Below the pieces are notes generated by a model, which was given only the letters and a program-made list of their open reading frames with translations, was not told the origin of the DNA and made no database searches. This document shows positions 62,001 through 64,000 of a stretch of 64,000 bases of DNA, piece by piece. Numbering within the stretch: position 1 is the first letter of the stretch; each line of letters starts with the position of its first letter. Where the stretch lies: contig CM026404.1 of the NCBI GenBank assembly GCA_014843695.1, forward strand, positions 85,342,712-85,406,711, read 5' to 3'. Origin of the DNA: Archivesica marissinica (taxonomy: Eukaryota; Mollusca; Bivalvia; Venerida; Vesicomyidae). The position numbers and the translations under genes were made by a program.

Positions 62001-63601
62001 ACCTATTGAATATGTCCACTTAATTTACATGAAACAGGCCTATTGTATATGTCCACTCAATTTACATGAAACAGGCCTATTGAATATGTCCACTCAATTT
62101 ACATGAAACAGACCTATTGAATATGTCCAATCAATTTACATGAAACAGACCTATTGAATATGTCCACTCAATTTACATGAAACAGACCTATTGAATATGT
62201 CCACTTCTGTTTTTCTCTTGTAATAATCACTCTGTCGAATGCAGTCTTGCCAGCACTTCCGAATAAAACACGGATTCAGCTCCTGACCATAGTGAGTTAT
62301 GTCCCCTTCCTCATATAGATTTATCTCCCTTATCTGAAATATAAATGTCAGTGATTAATATCCCCTTCCTGGTACATATTTATTTCCCTTATCTAAAATA
62401 TAACTGACAGGGAAATGTCCCGTTCCTGGTACATATTTAGTGTGTGTTTTACGTTTATTTATCGTCGCTACAGGTTGCCCATATGAGCGACGCCTCCTGA
62501 AGAGATTAGTCATTTTAGATTTTTGGAGGATAGTGCAATGATACAGAGAGAGACCCATTCCAGAGTCTCCTCTGGTTCTTTTACGTGCACGGTGTAAAGC
62601 ACCGACACGAGACCTCGGTTTAACGTCCCATCTGAAAGACTGTTAATTTTATTAGGTCAGACGGGGGATCGAACCTACATATTTATTTCCCTTATCTGAA
62701 TTATAACTGACAAGGGGCATGTTCCCTTTCTGATACAGTATTACCTCCCTTATCTGAATTATAACTGACAAGGGGCATGTTCCCTTTCTGATATAGTATT
62801 ATTTCCCTTATCTGAATTATAACTGACAAGGGGCATGTTCCCTTTCTGATATAGTATTATTTCCCTTATCTGAATTATAACTGACAAGGGGCATGTTCCT
62901 TTTCTGATATAGTATTATTTCCCTTATCTGAATTATAACTGACAAGGGGCATGTTCCTTTTCTGGTACAGTATTACCTCCCTTACCTGAAATATAACTGA
63001 CAGGAAATGTTCCCTTTCTGATACAGTATTATCTCACTTATCCGAAAAGTTTCACTCACCTTGACAGGTGAAGTTCCGTGTGTATTTCACTCACCTTGAC
63101 AGGTGAAGTTCCGTGTGTATTTCACTCACCTTGACATGTGAAGTTCCGAGTGTATTTCACTCACCTTGACAGGTGAAGTTCCGAGTGTATTTCACTCACC
63201 TTGACAGGTGAAGTTCCGAGTGTATGTCACTCACCTTGACAGGTGAAGTTCCGAGTGTATTTCACTCACCTTGACAGGTGAAGTTCCGAGTGTATGTCAC
63301 TCACCTTGACAGGTGAAGTTCCGTGTGTATTTCACTCACCTTGACATGTGAAGTTCCGAGTGTATTTCACTCACCTTGACAGGTGAAGTTCTGAGTGTAC
63401 GTCACTCACCTTGACAGGTGAAGTTCCGAGTGTATAAGCCACATCTGTTATACATTGCTCCACCATCATCATGCCTTGTGGACCACCAAATCCACGGAAC
63501 GCTGTATTGGATGGTATATTGGTCTTGCACACATAGCCTGTGGTACGCAGGTTTGGTATCTTGTATGCATTATCACTGTGGAATAATGCCCTATCCATCA
63601 C
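38020..63601 (-). CDS. XDH: Xanthine dehydrogenase/oxidase, C-terminal 454 residues (11 exons)
   Basis: Minus-strand exons: 63601-63410, 62333-62188, 60343-60262, 56168-56073, 53323-53195, 51695-51568, 50197-50080, 42595-42509, 41079-40912, 40367-40200 and 38070-38020 (stop TAG). All introns are GT...AG and all phases join. The product oxidises hypoxanthine to xanthine and urate on a molybdopterin cofactor, in the cytosol or peroxisomes, in purine breakdown. Residues matching vertebrate XDH: Arg880 (VMDRALFH), [10 protein letters not shown] with Phe914, [14 protein letters not shown] (Ala1078-1079) and the catalytic Glu1261 (AIGEPPLF). Arg880 favours XDH over aldehyde oxidase, which has Met there. 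Phe1009 of the substrate sandwich is Tyr (GIAYTA). The upstream Fe-S, FAD and first Moco exons lie beyond the window. The spliced part spans the expected ~454 residues with no break, so the gene looks functional. Introns total more than 24 kb and are full of repeats. Confidence 0.95.
38128..38243. repeat. Two-copy direct repeat, ~57 bp
   Basis: TCTCATTGCAAGGGGTGGGC and the following ATATGAAATATTTATAAATT are present twice in a row. Confidence 0.95.
38585..40036. mobile_element. MITE family M2 with an internal array
   Basis: The right end GATGTAGTGTCACTTTAA and flanking M2 blocks (GTGAAAGTAGAAATTCATAT, CGATACTGTCG, TTGTATTACGCATGGATG, CGACGTTTTG) surround an array at 38819-39825. The left end is decayed. 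Lies in the last XDH intron. Confidence 0.7.
38819..39825. repeat. ~38-44-bp tandem repeat, about 24 copies, inside an M2 MITE
   Basis: The unit holds GGTAAATCTGTACTACATG, TATGCACAGGCACA and AATGTGAGATATAA. It appears once, unexpanded, in the M2 copies at about 1150-1195 and (inverted) about 41260-41310, so the array grew from an internal MITE segment. Confidence 0.88.
40200..40367 (-). CDS. XDH: XDH exon (AIGEPPLF ... DQFTDL)
   Basis: 168 nt, 56 codons, phase 0. Acceptor ATATTTCAG, donor CTA|GTAAGC. Contains the catalytic base (Glu1261 equivalent) in [20 protein letters not shown] and the [12 protein letters not shown] segment. Confidence 0.95.
40541..40722. repeat. 43-bp tandem repeat, 4 copies
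   Basis: CATTCTTCGAGACTA begins at 40549 and 40592 and recurs twice more; the unit also holds AAAACAAGATGGTGGCATAA. Lies in an XDH intron, with no similarity to the flanking exons. Confidence 0.92.
40912..41079 (-). CDS. XDH: XDH exon ([10 protein letters not shown] ... KAVYSSK)
   Basis: 168 nt, 56 codons, phase 0. Acceptor GTTACCAG, donor AAG|GTAACT. Encodes [20 protein letters not shown] and [15 protein letters not shown]. Confidence 0.95.
41111..41546. mobile_element. MITE family M2, both ends intact
   Basis: TTAAAGCGACACTACATTGG at the left and GATGTAATGTCGCTTTAA at the right. 436 bp, no coding frame. Best reference copy of the family in the window; in an XDH intron. Confidence 0.88.
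41775..42322 (-). repeat. 44-bp array derived from an XDH exon 3' end and donor
   Basis: Thirteen units with GTACAMAAT anchors at 41780, 41824, 41868, 41911, 41955, 41999, 42043 and so on to 42307. The unit (ACCTGTACACAATCTCACTG, CATATGACCTATGTCTA) matches the end of the exon at 42509-42595 plus the first intron bases (ACCTGTACAAAAGCTCCCTC, TATCTGACCTATGTCTA) with a few changes. From 42043 on, units alternate between CATACCTG (donor GT kept) and CATAACTG (GT lost), a dimeric 88-bp pattern. Confidence 0.88.
42323..42491. mobile_element. pogo/Tc1-like MITE
   Basis: The right end CACAGGTTTGACTG is followed by TA; the left end is shortened (GTGATCACCTCCATTAAGC after CTGTA). It lies between the 44-bp array and the exon whose donor seeded it, and interrupts an array unit. 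Confidence 0.78.
42509..42595 (-). CDS. XDH: XDH exon ([11 protein letters not shown] ... EGAFVQ)
   Basis: 87 nt, 29 codons, phase 0. Acceptor TCTATAG, donor CAG|GTATGG. Encodes [20 protein letters not shown], a hallmark of the family. The 3' end is related to the 44-bp array downstream. Confidence 0.96.
42845..43050 (+). mobile_element. V-SINE-type SINE, 5'-truncated
   Basis: Starts at the B-box side (GCAACCCGGTTTCGATTCTC). Core CTCCGGGTACTCCGGTTTCC and tail GAGAGTGATTAATATAAG are intact. Confidence 0.82.
43336..43525 (-). mobile_element. SINE family E, minus strand
   Basis: GGTTTAAGGTCCAACAAAC, GTGCCCCTCCGAGCAGTATT, AGTAGAACCACCGACTGCC and GATAGCTTCCTCACATG are shared with 34690-34810 and 59640-59735. 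Confidence 0.6.
43545..45652. repeat. 31-bp satellite-like array, about 68 copies
   Basis: The unit ATACAATAGTAAATATGTCA plus TACACATATAG has two main variable spots (TATAG/AAAG and TAAAT/TACAT). Variants cluster: AAAG is common in the left part and the right third, and TACAT in the middle. At 2.1 kb it is the longest array in the window; it lies in the 7.5-kb XDH intron 42596-50079. Confidence 0.97.
45660..45755 (-). mobile_element. Minus-strand tRNA-like SINE head (family E)
   Basis: GTGGGATTCGAACCTACAGC (B box complement) and TACAATAACCGCTCGGCC (A box complement), as in the head at 34600-34680. Confidence 0.55.
45790..46085 (+). mobile_element. SINE family T, full length
   Basis: Head TGGATCTGTAGTCCAGTGG, body and tail GCAACCGGTAGCGACGATAA then ATAAACGTAAAACACACAC. 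Confidence 0.9.
46230..46810. mobile_element. TTAA-ended MITE family M1, second copy
   Basis: TTAAAGCAGCATTACATCAT and CGATGTAATGCTGCTTTAA ends. The interior is similar to 33057-33663 (GTCGCTCAGAAACGAT, AACACGCACAGCGCG, CGGAAAGTCCTACTTTCGG). Confidence 0.88.
46886..47070 (-). mobile_element. SINE family T, minus strand, internally deleted
   Basis: TGTGTTTTACGTTTATTTATC, CATCGCTACCGGTTGCCC, GACCTCGGTTTAACGTCCC and GGGTCAGACGGGGGACC. The segment after CATTCCAG is missing, and so is the head. Confidence 0.82.
47222..47672. repeat. 22-bp tandem repeat, about 20 copies
   Basis: The unit is GCATGAAAACTGAAAGCTCT plus TT. All three minus frames stay open (FSFHAKSFQ), which explains the long but meaningless ORFs here. 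Confidence 0.96.
47983..49566. mobile_element. ~1.6-kb element with short inverted ends inside the 88-bp array
   Basis: Ends read GACCTTTCTGC and GCAGAAAGGTC, with CAGTT repeated at the flanks (CTACAGTT|GACC and GGT|CAGTTAGAC). The array continues on both sides, so this is an insertion. It holds two diverged copies of a ~220-bp segment (about 48690-48930 and 49260-49480). Superfamily unknown. Confidence 0.55.
48070..48382 (+). pseudogene. Short open segment, possible SWIM-type zinc-finger protein fragment
   Basis: One frame gives [20 protein letters not shown] from 48070. A second, from 48159 to 48382, gives [20 protein letters not shown] and [20 protein letters not shown]. The G.YFSKV...V.G.C.RSQ....Y.V pattern resembles the start of SWIM-zinc-finger proteins that are numerous in molluscs and cnidarians, but the CxC...CxH finger does not follow in frame. 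It sits inside the 47983-49566 element, so it may be a captured gene fragment. Recognition is tentative. Confidence 0.3.
50080..50197 (-). CDS. XDH: XDH exon (TPGLVGYDF ... DCLTGDHQ)
   Basis: 118 nt: one base completing the Lys codon, then 39 codons. Acceptor TTCTTGTAG, donor CAG|GTATTA. Encodes the XDH signature [13 protein letters not shown]. The 3' end with its donor is repeated six more times downstream at 88-bp spacing. Confidence 0.96.
50290..50530. mobile_element. piggyBac-like MITE (family B)
   Basis: TTAACCCATTCAACACC and GGTGTTGAAAGGGTTAA ends, with the hairpin GATGAGCCGGCTCGTGATG inside. In the XDH intron 50198-51567. Confidence 0.88.
50540..50715 (+). mobile_element. SINE family D, head missing
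   Basis: GGAGCCGTTACGATTGTGCC, GGCAAGGCATTTATATTCC, TGGATTCCATCAGGAATGAG and the tail AACTTGTTTCGCAATC, AATAAATTTGTATAAACTA. Confidence 0.82.
51125..51490. repeat. 20-bp tandem repeat, about 18 copies
   Basis: The unit is close to ACACTCACATACAGCACGGG, just 3' of an XDH exon but not derived from it. Confidence 0.95.
51568..51695 (-). CDS. XDH: XDH exon ([12 protein letters not shown] ... LSATGFY)
   Basis: 128 nt, 42 codons plus two bases. Acceptor AACACAG, donor TATAA|GTAAGA. Encodes [20 protein letters not shown] and LSATGFY. Confidence 0.95.
51965..52175. mobile_element. piggyBac-like MITE (family A)
   Basis: TTAACCCTTTGCCTGCTGAG at the left and GCATGCAAAGGGTTAA at the right. Its right TTAA (52172-52175) is also the left TTAA of the next element. 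Confidence 0.88.
52172..52418. mobile_element. piggyBac-like MITE (family A2)
   Basis: TTAACCCATTTTCATTCTGG and CCAGAATGAAATAGGTTAA. The inner hairpin arms CAGCCGCAGCGTCACGCTGC and GGCTGATCTGGATCTATG are intact. Same family as 34093-34329. Confidence 0.88.
52555..52745. mobile_element. Second pogo-like MITE family
   Basis: CAGTTAAACTTGTATTTAG with GAGACCACC at the left, and GGCCTCTCAAGCATGTTTG with ACTATG at the right, as imperfect inverted ends. A fragment of the family is at 14868-14992. Confidence 0.5.
52741..53190. repeat. R4 repeat split by a V-SINE
   Basis: The left part is 52741-52799 and the right part 53051-53190 (TGAAATTCCACGACATATTT, CTATTTATAGCCTTTATTTT, ACCCAGCATACAAA). Same repeat as 33660-33870. 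Confidence 0.7.
52800..53050 (+). mobile_element. V-SINE-type SINE with 17-bp target duplication
   Basis: Head GGCTGTCCGAGTAGCGCAG, core TCTCCGGGTACTCCGGTTTA, tail GTAAAATAAATAAAATTTAA. It is flanked by AAATATGCCATGCCATT on both sides (52783-52799 and 53051-53067). Confidence 0.93.
53195..53323 (-). CDS. XDH: XDH exon (VASRALCIP ... LNGMAIL)
   Basis: 129 nt, 43 codons, phase 0. Acceptor AAACAG, donor CTG|GTAAGA. Encodes [20 protein letters not shown], including the Ala-Ala pair facing the substrate. Confidence 0.95.
53700..53972 (-). mobile_element. SINE family T, minus strand
   Basis: GTGTGTGTTTTACGTTTATT through AGAGTCTCCTCTGGTTC to GATCCCTGGATTACCAGTCC with AGCGTGTTA. The outer half of the head is missing. 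Confidence 0.85.
54387..54632. mobile_element. piggyBac-like MITE (family C)
   Basis: TTAACCCTTTCCCCC and GGGGAAAGGGTTAA ends. The interior is unlike families A and B. Confidence 0.82.
54708..54943 (-). mobile_element. SINE family D, minus strand, full length
   Basis: GGTCGCTTGCGAAACAAG, GAGACCTCATTCCTGGTGG, CTGAAGCGAACATGCTACC and CTGCGCTATCACGACTTCC. Flanked by TTGTGATTTA on both sides as a target duplication. Confidence 0.88.
55120..55273. mobile_element. pogo/Tc1-like MITE, unexpanded
   Basis: CAGTCAAACCTGTGTTAGTG and AAGACAGGTTTGATTG ends, flanked by TA. A compact reference for the expanded copies at 4994-5552 and 36263-36791. Confidence 0.85.
55419..55870. mobile_element. hAT-like MITE rich in TTCGAATATTCG palindromes
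   Basis: TAGGGATGGC and GCCATCCCTA ends. The 8-bp flanks GTTATAAT and ATTATAAT agree at 7 of 8 positions. Both subterminal regions carry repeated CGAATATTCG palindromes (about 55438-55490 and 55797-55845), possible transposase binding sites. Confidence 0.72.
56073..56168 (-). CDS. XDH: XDH exon (AGALIHIY ... LHTKMIQ)
   Basis: 96 nt, 32 codons, phase 0. Acceptor TTTTGCAG, donor CAG|GTAACA. Encodes [19 protein letters not shown], the conserved Moco-binding loop with Gln1040. Confidence 0.95.
56820..57055. mobile_element. Possible pogo-like fragment, one end only
   Basis: TACAGTGGAACCCCTTAAG followed by ACCAACTCCC looks like a Tc1/pogo end. No matching right end is seen before the MITE at 57067. 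Confidence 0.35.
57067..57307. mobile_element. piggyBac-like MITE (family B)
   Basis: TTAACCCATTCAACACC and GGTGTTGAAAGGGTTAA. Nearly identical to 50290-50530 (shared CACATTTGGACAAGTTCATT and so on), so both are young insertions. Confidence 0.9.
57440..59155. repeat. 33-bp array in two blocks, over 40 copies
   Basis: The unit AGCACAGCATAGATATTTAG plus AAAGCTGTATCTT fills 57440-58160 and 58430-59155. The blocks are separated by about 270 bp (58163-58430) of T-rich unrelated sequence. With a period of 11 codons the minus strand stays open ([11 protein letters not shown]). In the XDH intron 56169-60261. Confidence 0.96.
59261..59645. repeat. 76-bp tandem repeat, 5 copies
   Basis: TTGATTAGAG occurs at 59261, 59337, 59419, 59495 and 59571. 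One copy has a 6-bp insertion. The unit holds ACCAACAGCTAATGGTCAT and GGGGTAGTGGAGGAAAACAC. Confidence 0.94.
59640..59735 (-). mobile_element. SINE family E fragment, minus strand
   Basis: GGTGCCCCTCCGAGCAGTC, GGTAGAACCACCAACCTTCC and AGTTTCTTCACATGAA. Confidence 0.55.
59773..60030 (-). mobile_element. SINE family G, minus strand, full length
   Basis: TATTTCGGGTTTTACGCCTG to ACCACTTGACCACGGAGGCG, with the body TTTCCTGGGCAGGCTCCAGC and CACCAACCTCCGTAAG. Confidence 0.88.
60262..60343 (-). CDS. XDH: XDH exon (ENRWKKRG ... VQLNQ)
   Basis: 82 nt: one base completing the split codon (AG|C, Ser), then 27 codons. Acceptor TTTACAG, donor CAG|GTATCT. Encodes [20 protein letters not shown], with Tyr at the position of bovine Phe1009 and the following Thr1010 conserved. 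Confidence 0.94.
60403..60713. mobile_element. pogo/Tc1-like MITE with ~58-bp internal duplication
   Basis: CAGCAAAACCTGTCTTAAAC and CACAGGTTTCACTG ends, flanked by TA. GGTTGGCTGTACAATGGAGG plus TGACCACTAACACAGG is repeated at the right side. Next to the XDH exon at 60262-60343. Confidence 0.8.
60796..61224. mobile_element. piggyBac-like MITE (family A) split by a SINE
   Basis: The left end CTAACCCTTTGCATGCTGAG (TTAA mutated to CTAA) and the right end GCTAGCATGCAAAGGGTTAA, with a family-D SINE at 61008-61189 inside. Confidence 0.88.
61008..61189 (-). mobile_element. SINE family D nested in a MITE
   Basis: Flanked by a 12-bp duplication GTGATTTTATCT (60996-61007 and 61190-61201). The head is truncated at CACCTAAAGCGA. 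Confidence 0.92.
61419..61625 (+). mobile_element. SINE family D
   Basis: Head GGAAGTCGTGATAGCACATAGG, then GTTCGCTTCAGG, the body GGCATTTAAATTCCACATGC and ATTCCATCAGGAATGAGG. The tail AAAATAAATTAGTATAAACTA is reached through a small deletion. Confidence 0.85.
61790..61905. repeat. ~33-bp tandem repeat, about 4 copies
   Basis: The unit is close to ATTGAAAGTTGATACAACAT followed by GACACAAACAT. Confidence 0.9.
61985..62187 (-). repeat. 37-bp array derived from an XDH exon 3' end and donor
   Basis: CCTATTG starts at 62002, 62039, 62076, 62113 and 62150, and at 62187 at the real junction: exactly 37 bp each. Each unit contains the complement of GTGGACATATTCAATAG|GTC, i.e. the last codons (VDIFN) and the GT, followed by TGTTTCATGTAAATTGA. 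Confidence 0.96.
62188..62333 (-). CDS. XDH: XDH exon ([11 protein letters not shown] ... EVDIFN)
   Basis: 146 nt, ending with two bases of a split codon. Acceptor ATATTTCAG, donor AATAG|GTCTGT (GT present but a weak consensus). Encodes [24 protein letters not shown] and KTEVDIFN. Both ends are duplicated in tandem arrays: the acceptor side upstream at 62334-63045 and the donor side downstream at 61985-62187. Confidence 0.94.
62334..63045 (-). repeat. 58-bp array derived from an XDH acceptor and exon 5' end
   Basis: The junction text TATCTGAA lies at 62331 (real) and recurs near 62390, 62693, 62751, 62809, 62867, 62925, 62983 and 63039. Outside the SINE the spacing is mostly 58 bp. On the minus strand each unit reads TTATAATTCAG|ATAAGGGA, the acceptor and first exon codons, and also carries the more internal exon text (complement of CCCCTTCCTCATA) in diverged form. 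Confidence 0.93.
62438..62678 (-). mobile_element. SINE family T inserted in the 58-bp array
   Basis: GTGTGTTTTACGTTTATTTA to GTCAGACGGGGGATCGAACC. The tRNA head is truncated at the B box. Target duplication ACATATTTA on both sides. Confidence 0.9.
63046..63409 (-). repeat. 35-bp array derived from an XDH exon 3' end and donor
   Basis: TTGACAGG/TTGACATG starts at 63061, 63096, 63131, 63166, 63201, 63236, 63271, 63306, 63341 and 63376, and at 63411 at the real junction: exactly 35 bp. Each unit carries the complement of GAACTTCACCTGTCAAG|GTG followed by AGTG, a full-consensus donor. Confidence 0.97.
63410..63601 (-). CDS. XDH: XDH exon (VMDRALFH ... GTSPVK)
   Basis: 192 nt, 64 codons, phase 0 at both ends. 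Acceptor TATATGCAG, donor AAG|GTGAGTGAC. It carries Arg880 of the substrate pocket (DRALFH), the CKTN segment and the Moco-contacting loop [10 protein letters not shown]. The last 20 or so bases and the donor are repeated ten more times at 35-bp spacing immediately downstream. Confidence 0.96.
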
Positions 63602-63629
63602 CTGCATATACATATATAATACACTCTTT

Positions 63630-63824
63630 TTTTAATTTATCGTCGCCCGGAGTGACACCTCTAAAAGTAATTTATCATTTTATTCTTTGGCTTATAGTGC
63701 ATATATGGCAGACACTACCATTCTAGAATCATCCCTGGTTCTTTTAAATGCCCAGTGTATAGCACCGATACACGAGGCCTCGGTTTATAGTCCCATGAAA
63801 AACTGCTAATATTGTTAACCCATT
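63630..63824 (-). mobile_element. SINE family T, minus strand, strongly decayed
   Basis: TTTAATTTATCGTCGCCCGG, CATCCCTGGTTCTTTTAAAT, GTATAGCACCGATACACG and GAGGCCTCGGTTTATAGTCC align with the family-T body. Confidence 0.65.
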
Positions 63825-64000
63825 TCATTCTGGATACATTTAAAGGCTTTTGCAAACAACATAGATCCAGATCAGCCGCAGCATGATGTTGCGTGCTGAT
63901 CAGGATCTATGTTGTTTGCTACTTAGCCAAGTGTCTTAGCAAGATCATCTGAATAGCAAACAGCATAGCGCCTGATCAGATGGCACGTTCCATGGCGGCT
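63825..64000. mobile_element. piggyBac-like MITE (family A2), cut by the window end
   Basis: TTAACCCATTTCATTCTGG at the left, then the family hairpin (GATCCAGATCAGCCGCAGC). The right end is beyond 64000. Confidence 0.85.

Noticed and set aside
40200..63601. Aldehyde oxidase instead of XDH
   Set aside because: The residue equivalent to Arg880 is Arg (DRALFH), whereas aldehyde oxidases carry Met at that site. Overall text such as ENRWKKRG and [13 protein letters not shown] also fits XDH.
63418..63726. 102-residue plus-strand ORF
   Set aside because: Antisense of the XDH exon 63410-63601 and a decayed SINE.

Overview
The window looks like metazoan, probably bivalve mollusc, nuclear DNA. It is AT-rich and gene-poor, and is filled with tRNA-derived SINEs (including a V-SINE-type family with the conserved core 'CTCCGGGTACTCCGGTTTCC'), TTAA-flanked and TA-flanked MITEs, hAT-like MITEs, a decayed LINE and more than 20 tandem arrays. 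The taxon is inferred from repeat style and protein divergence. The species cannot be read from the sequence.

Only one host gene is well supported. It is the 3' part of a xanthine dehydrogenase/oxidase (XDH) gene on the minus strand. Eleven exons run from 63601 down to a stop codon at 38020, all with GT/AG junctions and consistent phases. They give 454 residues, which match vertebrate XDH from about residue 878 to the C-terminus, i.e. the rest of the molybdopterin (Moco) domain. The Fe-S, FAD and N-terminal Moco exons must lie beyond position 64000.

Region by region: 1-16 kb is SINEs, MITEs and tandem arrays (a GCGT microsatellite at 3.7-4.1 kb, an 18-bp array at 10.4-12.0 kb, a 90-96-bp array at 13.0-13.7 kb). 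15.9-18.9 kb is a defective LINE with a reverse transcriptase. 20.6-22.1 kb is a 1.45-kb terminal-inverted-repeat element. 25.6-28.1 kb is a recent triplication of an 840-bp SINE+hAT unit. 29-38 kb is arrays and MITEs. 38.0-63.6 kb is the XDH gene, whose introns carry most of the arrays. 63.6-64.0 kb is a decayed SINE and the start of a MITE.

The most striking feature is that several XDH introns contain tandem arrays whose unit is a copy of the adjacent exon-intron junction. Exon ends and their donor (or acceptor) sites have been duplicated 5 to 13 times in at least four introns. The intron at 62334-63409 consists almost entirely of a donor-derived 35-bp array joined to an acceptor-derived 58-bp array, plus one SINE. 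This produces rows of decoy splice sites next to the real ones.
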